NCBI GenBank assembly: GCA_013399305.1
Contig: VXAI01000019.1
Location: 5,849,504 to 5,913,503, forward strand
DNA from: Rostratula benghalensis
Taxonomy: Eukaryota > Chordata > Aves > Charadriiformes > Rostratulidae
Length of the DNA: 64,000 nt
Direction: 5' to 3'
How positions within the stretch are numbered: position 1 is the stretch's first letter; every line of letters starts with the position of its first letter. Below, one piece after another: positions 12,401 through 25,341 of this stretch. The notes below the pieces were generated by a model, which worked only from the letters and a program-made list of their open reading frames with translations, was not told the origin of the DNA and ran no database searches. A program made the translations under genes and the position numbers.

Positions 12401-13087
12401 AAAGGGACTCAAATCTACTTAGATATGCATTCTGCTTGTTGAATAGATAAAGAGCACAGAATAAACAGAATAAATATCATGATGACATACATGTGTGTAT
12501 ACTTGTTTGTATTTCCCCCCATTTTTCTCTCTGTCCATAAAATTAAATAGTGCTGGAAACTTCAAGTGCATAAGGAATCATCTGAAGTCCTTGTGGCTCA
12601 CAGTGTAACAAAGAGTGGGGTAAAACCACGATCACTGAGAGATGTAAAGACGATAGAAAGATGGGAGACAGAGAAGATGAAGGATTTTAAAAGGTTTACA
12701 TAAGGACTCCAATTACTTTCCGAAGCTTTTGATGTTCAAGCACATGTCATTAAACACTTGGTGTTGCTGTCCAGACTTTTCTACACAAGTAACTTGAAAG
12801 AAAGATTCCTATTTCACAAGAAAGTTTTCCCTGCCTGTTTTATGACTTCTCTTAACTACATTTTTTTAAAAAAAAACATACTACAGTAAGCACAAAAAGT
12901 ACCAAAGCTAAATTTTTGATGTTTAATTTCTTCATAAACAGTACCCTATTTGTACCAACGTTGGGCTTCCAAATTTAATCAGACCCATTCCCCACAGCTA
13001 CACATTTTTTTTTCTAACCCAAAAGTCATAAATGTAGTATTATACGTAGTAATATATAGATATCTAACATTATAGACACTGTGTGTA
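9413..13087. other. Unique DNA, pyrimidine-rich then mixed, no gene recognised
   Basis: 9200-10000 is pyrimidine-rich on the plus strand with several short open frames. 10740-10870 is locally GC-richer with several CpG. It lies within the 185-codon plus-strand frame at 10461-11018, which has no domain I recognise. The rest is AT-rich with short A and T runs. No CR1 was seen. Confidence 0.5.
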
Positions 13088-13109
13088 TGTGTATATATAT
13101 ATATACACA
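13088..13109. repeat. 22-bp AT palindrome (TG)n/(TA)n microsatellite
   Basis: TGTGTATATATATATATACA continuing by CA is a perfect 22-base palindrome inside a GT/TA dinucleotide tract (13081-13110). Such tracts can form hairpins or cruciforms and vary in length between individuals. Confidence 0.85.
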
Positions 13110-16100
13110 GTTACATGAAATTTGTAACTGTTATATAGAAGAATAATCTACTGTCTTTTTGGAAGCCAATGAGAAATACCTTTTTATTTGAATGAGCTGA
13201 TTTACCAATTCAATCTCTTCAAGTCTTCGGTGCTTTGTAACTTATTATCTTGGTTGATTTTGTAAGATCACTGCATTATGGTGATGTACCAAGCAGTATA
13301 TATAATTCCTTCATGGCATTTCAGACCAAAAGTGCTACTTCTAAACAAGTACCAGGTAAATAGGGAGCCCTTTTCAATAAATTGCACTCAGATTTCTTAA
13401 ACAACCCTGCTGTAGATATATTGAACCTCTAAAACATGTTTGTAGGAACACATGAAGGATTCAGCAATTAGAATTTTGTTACATTTAAATTCTTACAGAA
13501 CATATTGAGATAGAAACAGTGAAAATTTCATCTTTTTGTGAATGAGCCAGAGAGAGAAAGGGAGGGGAAGAAAGAACACGGTTAGCAGCGGAAAATATTC
13601 TTTTTCACTGGTTTCAACAGACTACACCAGCAATTACAGCTCGGTGCCGTTGACAGTGAACCACCTACTCCATCCAGAAGGAGCATGTGGTCAGAAATTA
13701 CTAATTTCCTACGTCAGACACTGCTAGTCAGTATATTAACCTAGAGAAAATATCTGAGAGTTTCAGATATCCCTAGTTCCAGCGCAGTGCTCAAGGTTCA
13801 GCAGGGCTACGTCTTCCCAGACTGAGATCCAGCAGGTACCACCTCCGAGCACAAACCCAACACAGCCTTCACCGAAACCACCGCCTGAACCACCACATCT
13901 GTGTCTCTTGCTACCCATTTCTCAAACGTAATGCACTCTCCCCCAACAGTAGAGACTCCCACACTGAGTCAGAAACCTGCCACCTTCTAGAAATTGATTG
14001 TAGAGTAGTTGTGCACAAAGTGTTTCACAGACACTGCTGGGGAAGCACAGAAACATGCTGTTTCCACTTTTTTGGTTACTCTTGTTACTTTGCCTGTTCC
14101 AGCTGGCAGATCTTAGAAGTGCCCATAAATATTATTTCATGTTAAGTATAACTTTATGTATATACACTCTCCTCCCACAGGACACTACGCAAACAGAAAG
14201 AGAAAGTGGGACTCTATGATTAACAAAAATGAGAAAAACTCTGCAAAGGATACATAGAAGCAGCAGATAGACTTTCTATCTTTGCCTGCACAGAATGGTT
14301 TGAATATCAGAGACAGCTACACCAGCACTAGTTCTGCAGTTTGAGGAGAAGAACTGCAGGGATGCTACAAATACAGTGGGAGTCCTTTAAAGCCCCGAAT
14401 CCCAGGCTTGATCTGGTTCTCCAGTCATAAATAGGGACAGAAAATCCCGCTGGTTGTACTCCTGAATAATTCTCATTAAAGCCAATGTACGAGGAACAGG
14501 AGAATGTGGTGTAAAATCAACATCAGGACCATAATGATTTAATCCCAAGATACATTGATAGGCCTGTGACCAGGCCAGAATGTGTATGAATCCCAAGATA
14601 GAATGAGAAAACTGTTCTATGATAAGCACAATATAATTGGTGGTAAAAAAAGACTTGCTTTGTTTTGGGGGAGGCGGGTGTTGAGCCCCTTTTACTTAGA
14701 GAAACAAAATCTTTGGGGAAATGTTCAACAGGTAATAAAAGATTTCTTGAAACTGTCTGGATAAAAAAATAAACTTCAGAGTATTTATAACTGAATGTAA
14801 GGAACAGAAACCTTAAAACTGTCTTTATTTAGCTGTTACTTCTGAAACTGTGCTTCTATTAGATGTGATACTATTCTGTACATTTAAACTGAATTACTCC
14901 TACAGTATATATAGGGGAAGATGTTTAGAACATATAATAGAACACATGCCAAAGGAAAACAGAGTAAATAATCTGTCTAATGTACACGTGTGCTTTATCT
15001 ATGGTTACATGCATACGCTTATATACCTGTTGTCTTGTAGGGGATGGACAAGAAGAACAGAACCATCATCTATTCATAGTGACTGCAAACGCTGACATGA
15101 GTTATTGGAAACTAGAGGGGAAAAGAATTTCCAGTCTTCTAGTTTCCTGTCACTGATGTGAGGAAGATAACTTGGTAAAATGCTCTACCGTATTCCTGAT
15201 AAAAACTGCCATTTATAAAAATCAAATCCACTGCTGCAGCCCCAGATTAAAGAGACGACCTTAAAAAAAGTTTAAAAAAAAAATATCTACTTCCAAACAG
15301 TCCTCCTCTTCGTAAATACGATAAACTCTTGGCTATTTGCTCACACTTCCTGACAGAAATAGGATAATGCCACTCTTCAAATAAGTTCTTACTTGTTTGT
15401 TACACCTTTTGATGGGTTTATCTCCTGCCATCCCATAATGGATAACTTCTCTGGTGAAATCAGTCATGTCAGGCCTGTAAATGAGAGCATGATTGTGGGG
15501 AGTCTGAGCAACATAACCAGGAGAGCCTGGCTGTGAAAAGGAGCTTTTAGAACTTTGCAAAATTGTCTCTCTAAGCCACAGTTGGAATGGATGGGATTGA
15601 TTTTTATTTCCCTTTTGATTGCTAAGAAATGCTCTTAGTCTACAGATATTTTATTGCACTCGGAGTTTCCTATAGGTGACAAAAATTACAATTATCTATT
15701 ACACATGTAGTGCAGCTGTGTCCCAACATAATTAGAATTTTATTTCAATTGATGTCATAATCTCAGAATACTTACTTATACGCATATAACAGCACACCAG
15801 GAAAAGAAAACAAACATTTAGAAAAAACCCCACTATTCTAAAAGAGCCAAGCAGATTGAAAAAAAAGATGATTATTCAGGATTAAATAATATCTACATTA
15901 TGTAGAATGTATGCCCTATGTTCTTTCACAGATCCCGCTGAATCCAACTGGGCTCTATCTGCAACCAAAATCCTGCAAAGAAATTTCTGCAAAGACTTTT
16001 GATTGCAGAATCTCCAGTTCTGCAAAAAGAATCTCTACGAGCAGAGTTTTTCTCTTATCTACGCTTGTTCTTTGCTGCACTCAAATTCAATTTGCTTTAA

Positions 16101-17760
16101 CCCAATTAACTTAATTACACACCAGTGAACTTGGAACCAAGAAGCATCTGCTAGAATTTTTTGTGAAATGAGTAGAAGGGTATGATAAACTGGATTTCTT
16201 TACATATTTTCATAGAGAAGGAGGAAAAAAAAAAAAAAAAAAAAAAAGAGGGACTATTCCCTTAGTCAGCCTGTGGTTAAAATGAGAAAAAAGGGATGGA
16301 CTGAGTTTTTTGCAGGAACCTCTGTCACTCATGGGGACAATGTCCCAGCAATCAGCATAGGTGACAAACTACCACTGAGTGAGAACGATGGGAACTGGAA
16401 AGAGCTGCCTTTGCAAGTCTTCTTCACTCTATTTTTGGATGGCTTTATCACCTGCCCGTTGGTAACGTGCAACTCTCTTGGTTATTTATCACCTCTCCAT
16501 TAACAGAAGGCTTTGTCCCCAAAACACTGGCATCTGTTCAGGGCTCTCATTTCCAAGCTGAGAGCCAGCCTGTAAACCTGAGTGAATTGGAAGTGTATTA
16601 AGAGTGGTGTTTACATCTTTGGAGGCAGAGAATGAATGACCGGATCGAAGAAGAAGAGTTGGGCTTTTGGCAATTTAAGGACGACAGAAAAATAGAGCAG
16701 AAAATGCAGATTTAGCCAAAGTTAAATGAATGGAAGAGAAAGGTTCGTGAAACTTTGGCAGTAAAAGAGAGTGGGGCAAAGAATGAGAGGGGAAAAAGGT
16801 ACAATCTTTAGCTCCTGTGAAAGAAGGGTGAAGAACCAACCATTGAGTGAGGCACTGACAAAGGGTAATAGTGTGAAAGGAAGAGTCAAAAGGACATTGT
16901 GTGAGACAGAGGACCCTCACAAAAGGGGCTGAGCTTGTACTTTGCTCATGCCAAGTCCATTATTGTAATATGTGGAAAAGAAAGAGGAAGAAACTAAAGA
17001 GAGGGGAAAAGGTACAGCTGGGTCTAAATAATGCTAGACATGAAATTACTGGGACAAGTGCTGCCTTTAAAGGGTACATGAGAGCCTTTGGTATCGGTGA
17101 AGGAGTAAAGGAGAGGTAGAGGAGAAAGTATTAGGGCCACAAGGATATGTTGGTTTGATCTCTTCTTTGAAATAGTTAGCAGAGAGGGGAGTGTGAGGAA
17201 TTAAAAGTAGTAAATAGCCATCAAGAACTGCTAATGTGATATTTTACTGTGAGGAATGTAACCTACAGTTGAACAAAAAAAGATTTAAAAAAGTCACATC
17301 CACTATTCTTTCTCATGAGAGGGCAATCTGTTAGCATGCACACCTTTTCGCATGGAATTCTGCAGAAACATCTCCAAATTCTCTTATTTATATTACAGTT
17401 GTAGTCCAATGTATAACAAAAAAAAAAAAGGAAAAAAAACCCCACGCACAGAAAAGTGGTTACCATTTTGTTCAGGCTGTAACTTTCAAAGTGCTATTTC
17501 TTATTGGGAATACCTCAGAATGCACTTATGCAGGATGCCACTTGGCGTATTACCCATCTTTTTGATTCCTTACTGTGCTAGAGAAGATGCAGAGAGGAAG
17601 CTAACATTATGGCAATGTTGGAAAGCAGCTCACTGTTTTGCACTCCTTTTACAGAGAGTCATTTACAAGGCTTCACAGGCTTCCAAATGCAAAATCCCAG
17701 CGAAATCAATATGAAGTTGTGGATAATCATTTTCACCGGGTATCTGATTTAAATTGAAAA
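13110..17760. other. Unique AT-rich DNA with an A23 run
   Basis: No gene, CR1 or RNA gene was recognised. A run of 23 A at 16225-16247 has no recognisable processed transcript upstream of it. Open frames are all under about 120 codons; the 120-codon one (17352-17714, plus) includes a lysine tract from the A-rich segment near 17420. Confidence 0.5.
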
Positions 17761-18110
17761 TCTGATTTAAACCACGGAATACGGAAGGAGATAAACGCGC
17801 AAGGGAACGAAACGCGGACTGCGTGCCAGTCGTGAGAATAACCACAGGGAGCCAGAGCAGTGGCAGAGACGTGGTTACAGGGCTAAGTCTCATCTGCCTC
17901 ACCCCAGCCCTGATGGCCCAAAAGCTGGTTCGGATTTGCAGCCCCCAAAATCCCCTCTCTGACACATTTATGTGGTTTCCCGACTGCGGTTGGCTCCCGT
18001 CCCGCCCCGGTTTCAGGCTGGGCAGAGTAAACTCCCCTCTGTGGGATTACACCCCCGGAGGAGGTTTCCCCTCTCTGCACTGCAGTAGCTCCTTACTCCT
18101 GCCTGCCTTT
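17761..18110. other. CpG-clustered, GC-richer patch
   Basis: Nine CpG dinucleotides fall between 17775 and 17832, followed by further CpG and a GC-rich segment (CGTCCCGCCCCGG near 18000). The flanks are AT-rich and CpG-poor. The patch is preceded by the direct repeat TCTGATTTAAA at 17743 and 17761. It is too short to call a CpG island with confidence. It could be a regulatory element, a first exon of a non-coding transcript, or chance. Both strands carry open frames here (17823-18161 plus, 17663-17965 minus), neither recognisable. Confidence 0.4.
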
Positions 18111-20825
18111 GACATTAGCCTGTGCCGTGTCACATTATGCCTACCACACAAAAGAATATAGGAGCTCACAGCAGCAAGAAAAACTCCAGAAACAGGAACT
18201 CCAGCCCGGTTTATCGCGGCAGGCTGTAAGAGGGTGTGCAGTAAGGTGTTCCAAGACTATTCATGCTGACTAGTCAGAGTGTTTTTGGGGAGTTCTTCCA
18301 TATATTTCTGGTTTTTCCCCGTTTCCTTGTGTGCTGGCTCAAGGGAACAATTTCTCTATCACTGAAAAACACATTCAGCATAAATCAGTTCCTGAGAGGA
18401 ACGTCAAATCTGAAACAACAACAAAAAAAACCCACAAAAAGGCCCCCGCAGTACAGCAGAACGGGAGTGTCGTGGCGAATGAAGCAAGAATTGAAAATAA
18501 TAAACTTACTGGAACAATATGAATGCTAATATGGTCTACCTTGTCTTTTTTTGTTGTTGTTTTTTTGACACAGAGGCTGCATATGGATTGTCACAGTAGA
18601 CCGTACACATTAGAACACACCGCGTAGAACATATGTTAATTTAAAACCTGTGAAATTCAGTTTATGAATCTGGTGTGTACGGCACATGAACCTGAGTGGG
18701 GTTAATTCATCTGTACATATTCCTAACTTAACAAAAAGCACCAGCTACGAAAAAAAAAATATACTTGAATAAATTAAGTGTTATACAGCATTTTGGACTC
18801 GTTACTAATTCCTTTTCATGTTGTGTTGACATACGTTCACCAATTAAAAGCAGGGAATTCATTTTTGTTTTTACCTGAAGCCTCACTGCTCTCAGATCTT
18901 CACGGGAAGGGGGAGCCTAAAGCAAAAACCATGGGAAGGAGATGCTGGAGGGAACTCCTGCAGCACATCAGAGCAGGCAACGGGGCTGCACTGTAATTCC
19001 ATATTTTGCAGCAACAAATTATTTTTTTCCTCAGTTATGGCAATAGCCTCAACATTTTAAACCCCCCCACAACTTCCCTGGCATTTTCAAATCTTGTCTT
19101 TAATAATTAATAACATTTTCTGCTCAGAATACATTGTATGTACTTCACACTTGGTGAATAAAGTATGGTAATCACTGCGGTTTGAAAAGCATACTAATTT
19201 TAAGTCCTTACAGTAAATCTGAATAAAACCAACTTCATTGCTATTGTCCAAACAGTAAATATTTCTTATTTGGCAATATAAATATTAACATATCTCATGG
19301 CCTGAAATGCTGGGACCAGGTTTTAATAGCAACAACAACAACAAAGTAAGCGGTAACTCTATTAAATTAATGACTTCCTGGTCAAATCATAAAGGAATAA
19401 TTACTCTATGAGTTCATATCTGGAGTTTACAATATCTTTCAGGTGTATGAACTACAACTGAACAGATGCCCACCACGAAGGGTTTTCCTAATGTTGCAGC
19501 ACCACAACCTAGGGAGTCGGAACACACTGGCTTCCCGTGCAAGGGAAACAGCAGGACTGAGGAAGTCCTTGAAAACAGATGTTCTTCCAACTCAACTTTT
19601 CATGCTGATGGTTTGTTGTTGGTTTGGGGTTTAGTTTTTTTTTTTCTATTTTAAATTCAGAAAGTGTCCAAGGACATTGCGGTTTGCAATAGCTCCTTTT
19701 CTGGGGTATAGGAAGCAGATTTTTCCTGATGAGGCCTTCAGTCCTTGTATTAACAATATAAAATTTGAGAAGTCATGAGCTCAAAAATAAAATTATGAAG
19801 ATAGCTAAAATTGGCATGAAACACTTATCTCTACCTGGGTCACCAGAGCAGAATAACAGAGGTAACTAATATATGGGTTGTTACATGCAAAGCTTGAAAT
19901 ATAGGCTTAGCAGTTTCTAGCCCAAAGATGAAGAAGTTTTGACAGACTTAAATACTTGGGTCCTTTGTGCTCTCTTCATCTGAAGCCACATCTACCCCTG
20001 CAGCTCACGTTCTGCCATGTTTTGGCCTTGGCATTTCCCTGACTAATCTCTAACCGACCGGACTGCTCTCCCATCAGCCATACCAAATGCTCAACTAGAT
20101 GGGTTCCCTTCAGCAGTGCCTTGCAGCCATACATGAGAATTTCCTGCCCTTTAGATCTTCTTCCAAATAGAAGCCAAAAGAACAAAAACTAAATATGGCC
20201 TTCCTAGTTCAAACCATTATTGTTTTGCCAGGTAACTGTAGGATCCACATCCGGAATACAAACACTGCATGCTTCTTTCCTCTGAAACTAGATTTCAGAA
20301 AGTTGAACTGGAAGATGTTCTGTGCTGGAGTGTGGAAGGATAAAACCCTTGAATTTTGTGAGAGCAGAAGAAAGAGGACCAGGGCAGTGTGATAGTGTTA
20401 GAAGAATGTTCTCCTGCAACTCTTGGGAGTTTGTATGTTAAAGTAGCATCTGTTGGGTGATTGCTGGGAACATACTGAACCTCCTCCTGGTGTGGTAGGA
20501 GCTCTATATTAACAACTCTGGAAAATCGTTAAGGGTGCAGAGTGAATTTTAATTTTGGACATATGCTCACCTACTCTGTTACCTTTTTTTCAGAACTTCA
20601 ATATAGAATGAATTCGTAAAATTGAGCTGAGGCAAGAAAGACCTATGTCCAGAGGAAATTTTGGCCAAAGCAGAATAAAACCGAGCATTTAGATGGGAAT
20701 GTCTCAGGATGAATTTGGGTGCTTACTCTCAAATATGCAACCTGGAAAAAAAGAAACATGAGGACAGATACACCTATGAATAGTTTTGGAAATGAAGGAT
20801 AATCTCCTGCCTTCAGAATTGCTAT
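18111..20825. other. Unique DNA, no gene recognised
   Basis: AT-rich, with a short (CAA)n tract near 19330 and A or T runs near 18425, 18550 and 19640. Overlapping plus-strand frames at 18263-18529 and 18331-18522 share the same DNA in two frames and show no domain. Confidence 0.5.
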
Positions 20826-21060
20826 GACCTCCCGGGGACCATGGAGAGATGCTGGGATGGCTCCCACAGCTGGAGTGCTGCGGTGGAGGGGTACAGGCTC
20901 TTTTGGAAGGGTGGGAAAGAGAGAAGGGGGATTTTTCCTCTATGTGACAAGGAGGAAGTAGAGAAGGTCTTCTTCAGACAGCTGGAAGAAGCTCATCTCT
21001 TGCTCACAGGCCCTGGTTCTTATGGGGGACTTTAACCACCCTGACGCCTGCAACTGGTAG
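20826..21060 (+). mobile_element. CR1 LINE ORF2 endonuclease fragment, internally deleted
   Basis: Plus-strand remnant of the CR1 apurinic-like endonuclease domain. The first part, from about 20841, reads CWDGSHSWSAAVEGYRLF, like the conserved WWDSSHDW...GY.LFRRDR segment. A few dozen codons are missing after it, and the sequence resumes with FFRQLEEA. A frame change near 20995-21000 then leads to SQALVLMGDFNHPDACNW, which contains the GDFN-H/PD motif, followed by a stop at 21058-21060. No reverse transcriptase part follows. It is an isolated internal piece without a 3' tail, so it is a deletion remnant rather than a normal 5'-truncated insertion. Confidence 0.85.
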
Positions 21061-24000
21061 AAGTATAAATAGAATGATGTCGAGAAAAATACAGAAAAAA
21101 GCTTCTGGCTTGAAGAACGGAGATGGGAAAGAAGAAGTAGACTCTTCTTGAAGTTTAATCCACTGTATTCTGGTTCACTTTGCTTGTCAGTATGAGATTG
21201 CATGAGAAATTCCTGACCAGAAATCCCATCACCACCTTCCCTGGGTAACTCACAGCTCCGACAAGTTTTACCAACCCTTCCCCCCCACCTTATATTTATC
21301 AAATGAACCCTTTAATTACAGAATGCTTTTAACTAAGAAGCAGATGAGGAAAGGACCACGTTTTCTTATGACTAAACTCAGAACTTGAAACTTTAGTAAA
21401 TGTTCTCTCAAATTACTTGCTGAGAGCTGTACTTCTACAAACACAAATATATTTCTTTATAAGAAATTTCAAAAGGATTTAAAGTTTCTTGCAAAATATA
21501 TTTTTTTGCATCATTTTTTTTTTGCATCATGATGAGCAAATAATAATGCATAATTGCAAGATAATAATGATTTATTAATTTGGAAATACCCTCTATATTT
21601 CTATTCCATTTAATTATTTGGCTAATAGTAAGAATTGAGAAGTATTTTTGAATCTACTTGACTTATGACAAAACGAAATAATTAAAAAAATTAGATGGCA
21701 CCTTGTTAAAACAGCAGCTTCGCAAACAAAACACTTTCACACAGAGGGAAATTTTAAACAGTCATTTGCAATTAGTGTTATTGGATAGACAGAACTGGAG
21801 GTGGCCCATTTGTTATCAATATTACGATTAGTTAATTGTCACATTCACTTTCTTTGTCATTACAGTCTATTTTCAGACTAAGGTGAGAAGCACACTGCAC
21901 TCAAGCTTCTAACCTTTGTCTTTCTCCGTCACTCTGTTTACTTGAGACAACCAGTTCCTCAAAATCTCAGGAAAAACCCCGAAAGATTATTAGGTTTTAA
22001 CAATTCCAATCTAGTCACACCTTTAAAAGTGAATTGAAGGGAGTTAGGGTTACATTTGTCATGGGTTTGAACAATTAATTTTGTACATTTTGTTGTGTCA
22101 AGGAGGAGTCCTGTAGGTAATTCAAGACATTTGTGACAAAGCACACAGCTTTTTGTTGTCAAAAGTGGGACTGTCTTTTTCATCAGGAAGATTTCTAAGG
22201 ACAGAAAAGTGAGGGGAGAAATGCGGCCTTGTTATACCTACAAACTTTGGGTCAGTCTTTATGTAGGTTTAGGTTTCCACCCAGAAAGAGTGAAAAATAT
22301 ATGTGTATATTTAAAAAAAATCCTTAATTTGGCACAGAAGTTAGAAACGTTCCTGACTTTCTGTGTTGTAAATCTGTTTTGACTTGGCTGAGTTACTACA
22401 GTTTTACAAACACTGTTCATTCATGCACAGGGTTTCTTTTATAGCAAGTGGCTTTTGCAAATTATCACTTGAAGTTTTATTGGCACTGTGCACAGGCACT
22501 GAGCTGAAGCTGAATGGAACTCTAGACCATCTGATTTAAAAAAAAAAAGAGAAGCAGCCCCTAGATTTTCAAAGCCATCTTTTAATTTTGTTTTTATCAG
22601 GAATTACTTCAGCTAGATTTATGGTTCCACTATAATGACCTGAAATACGGAAAAGGGGGCTTCCCCACATTCTTAAGTCAGCTGCAATTTCATTTCTTTT
22701 GCTTTCCTGCTGCCTAAACAGAAAAAAAGAAGCCCAGCTTTGGCTTTCCTTCCTCAGAAGGTAGCATAATTTGCCAGCTCTGGAACAGGAAAAAAAAATC
22801 ACTGACGGGATCTCCTGGAGATCCTCCACCACAGCCTGGTGTATGTGAACAGAGCTGGTGAGGAAACCTGGAGAGATGCCATCCTAAGCCACAGCAGAGT
22901 CACAGGGTGGAAAGAGCTGAGAATGTAGAAGCAAAGGAACCCTTTAGTCTGTGTGCAATTGCACAGTTCTCACAATGTCTCCAAAAACGATCCTTTGAGA
23001 GGACTGCTATTTCTATACTTGTCTAAGTGTTACTCCATTCCAGTGCACAGCAACCCACACCCTGGGAAAGAATGCTATCTCGCAAGTGACTTTCTAGCTG
23101 TTAAAAGAAAATTTTAGAAGACGGAATGCTGTTTCATCCCAGCAGCCAACAAATTGGTAATGTGGGTCAATTTAATTTTACTGCAGATAATAGTGTCATT
23201 TAGCCATTTCTGTGCTATGAAACAGCACGGGACTTTAAACCCTGCACGCCAGCTTGGACCTTACTTTCTATGAAGGAAGCATACGTTTTGAAATCTTTCT
23301 GTAGAGGTGCTCTCTTCTGCTCTTTACTGAGGTGCCCAAGTCTACTAAGTTGTGAAAGTATGAAGCTCTTGATACAACTGCAAAGTGCTCTGTCAGCAGT
23401 ATAACAGTCATCTTTTCAGTGTTCACCTCCATCTCCAGTGTCTGTCAAGAGTATGAACCCCTATGTCAATAAACTAGGTTTCAATATCCTACATTAGAAG
23501 TAACTGTATTTTTTTTGGCCAGTATGCTTACAGGGTTAGATTAAAAATTAGTTTAAATCATGATTTTAAGAGGCATACCACTAACAGAAGCCAGATAAGA
23601 ATTTGGCCCACAAAAGACTGTATAAAGGAGATCTGTATTTCTGAAATCCACCTGGAAAAAGATCAAGTGAGTTCAAAATGTTATGATAATTCATTAATTA
23701 ATAATGGAGGTACTATTAAAAGTTGAACTTCTGATTCTAATAGCTGTTGAATATTCACTTTTGATACTGTAGAGGAGATAGCCTTTAAAACAAAAGTGAA
23801 ATATACTGAAGGTGATAGAAGCAAAATTTCTGACATAATCTGGCAACCTCAGAAAGGAAAACTGTGGATGAACGAACCAAACAGCGGGCAGTTATGAGCC
23901 ATGGGTATGATGCAATCAGGAACACATTTTGACTGAAACTTCCAAGAAGGTTCTGACTATCAGTCATCAGACTTTGAAACAACCTTGTGACAAGAAGAGT

Positions 24001-24439
24001 GGAAGCAAGTAATCTAATGACTTTCAGACACCACTTGGATGACTACATGAGAAGACTGTAAGATGCCATTGCCTGTAGGTGCCTGGAATGAAGAACTCAG
24101 AAGACCTCTTCCTCTTCTGTGGTTGTGGATAGGTTGCCAGCACTTGCTTAGCCTGGCAAATTGCTTATTAGTAATTTAGATTTCCTTATGTAAAGGAAAA
24201 CCAAGGAAAATGTTGATTTGCTACTCAACAAAGAGGGTAATGTATAGATTCATAGCATAGTGAAACCAATTTAATACTGCTTTTCCATTAGCCTTCACAA
24301 AAAGATCAACTACAAGCAGACACAATTAATACCAGCAAAAAAGGGATAAGATCTCACTCTGTAATATGAAGAGGAAAGGTTACATAGTGCTGAAATAACA
24401 AAGATATTCTCAGATCATCTGTGCTGATAAACTTCATTC
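21061..24439. other. AT-rich unique DNA
   Basis: No gene was recognised. Low-complexity A/T stretches occur at about 21480-21560 and 22300-22320. 23980-24430 might be further decayed CR1 5' of the next feature, but I could not align it. Confidence 0.5.
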
Positions 24440-25341
24440 ATCTTAAGGGACTTAACTGATTAAAATAGATTCAGAAGGCTTAGTGGCCTTTGAAAAATTA
24501 TGGAGGACAGATGAGATGCTGGAGGACTGAAAAAGAGCAAATGGATGGCTATTTTTAAAAGGGGGAAAAAAAAGAATAGTGTGGTCTACTTAGTTTCAGT
24601 CTCTCTATACTAAAGTCCAACATTGTTCAATAATGAAAAAGAAGGTGCACTTATTAAATTTGCAGACACCACAAAGCTGGAGAGACTGTAAATATCTTGG
24701 GGAGCAGGATTATAATTCAGTTATGTGTTTTACAGATTGAAGAGTGGTCTGGAAAGGATGATTTTGCAGTAGGGACAGACGAGAAGTATTACAGCAGGCA
24801 GGTATACCCAACTACCTAAGTATGGAAGAGGATCAATTAACTGGGTGGTAATTATTCAGAAAAGGATCTCAGGGCTAACATGGAAAGCAATGAGTGAGCA
24901 ATGCATATGCCAGCAACCTTACACTCTGAGAAAGGCAAATGGCAGAGCAGGGATATAGGAATAATGGCACAACTGAGAAGATGGTGAACATTTTCCTTAT
25001 GTTCTTTTCACAATCGGTGACGGCTCCGGCAAGATCTTGTGTTCAGTTTTGTGTGTTGTACACCAAGCCAAGGGATCTGTAGAAAAGAACCTGGATACAA
25101 TCAAAGATAATGCAGTTAAATTGCAGTAAGAAAGGTTTCATCCAGGCATCAGGAAAAAAGAAATTCTGTTGGAAAGTAATAGGAACAGACTGCCCAGGAA
25201 GATTATAGAGTTTGCACTACTGGAGGTCAACTGTGAAGATATCTATCAAGAATTACAAGGATATGGCTGATTCTGTTTTGGACAACAGGGATGGACTAGA
25301 TAAATTCCTGAGGTCCCTTTCAACTTTGCCTTTCTGTGATT
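24440..25341 (+). mobile_element. Old, decayed CR1 LINE with reverse-transcriptase remnants
   Basis: Plus-strand CR1 of roughly 900 bases, much older than its neighbours. Landmarks in order: CTTAAGGGACTTAACTGATT; GAAAAATTATGGAGGACAG; GGACTGAAAAAGAGCAAATG, which encodes the decayed W-K-A-N-V block before the IFKK.G motif; then AAATTTGCAGACACCACAAA at 24657-24676, which reads KFADTTK where the catalytic FADD motif is expected (second Asp lost). It continues with degenerate C-terminal coding sequence (CTGCCCAGGAAGATTATAGA) and a 3' end GGATGGACTAGATAAATTCC... finishing near TTTCTGTGATT at 25341. Large internal deletions remove most of the RT core. Confidence 0.85.

Noticed and set aside
16225..16247. 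A23 run as the tail of a processed pseudogene or SINE
   Set aside because: The upstream sequence shows no recognisable transcript, no SINE promoter boxes and no target-site duplication.
22035..22055. GGGAGTTAGGGTTACAT as interstitial telomeric repeat
   Set aside because: Only a single TTAGGG-like unit.
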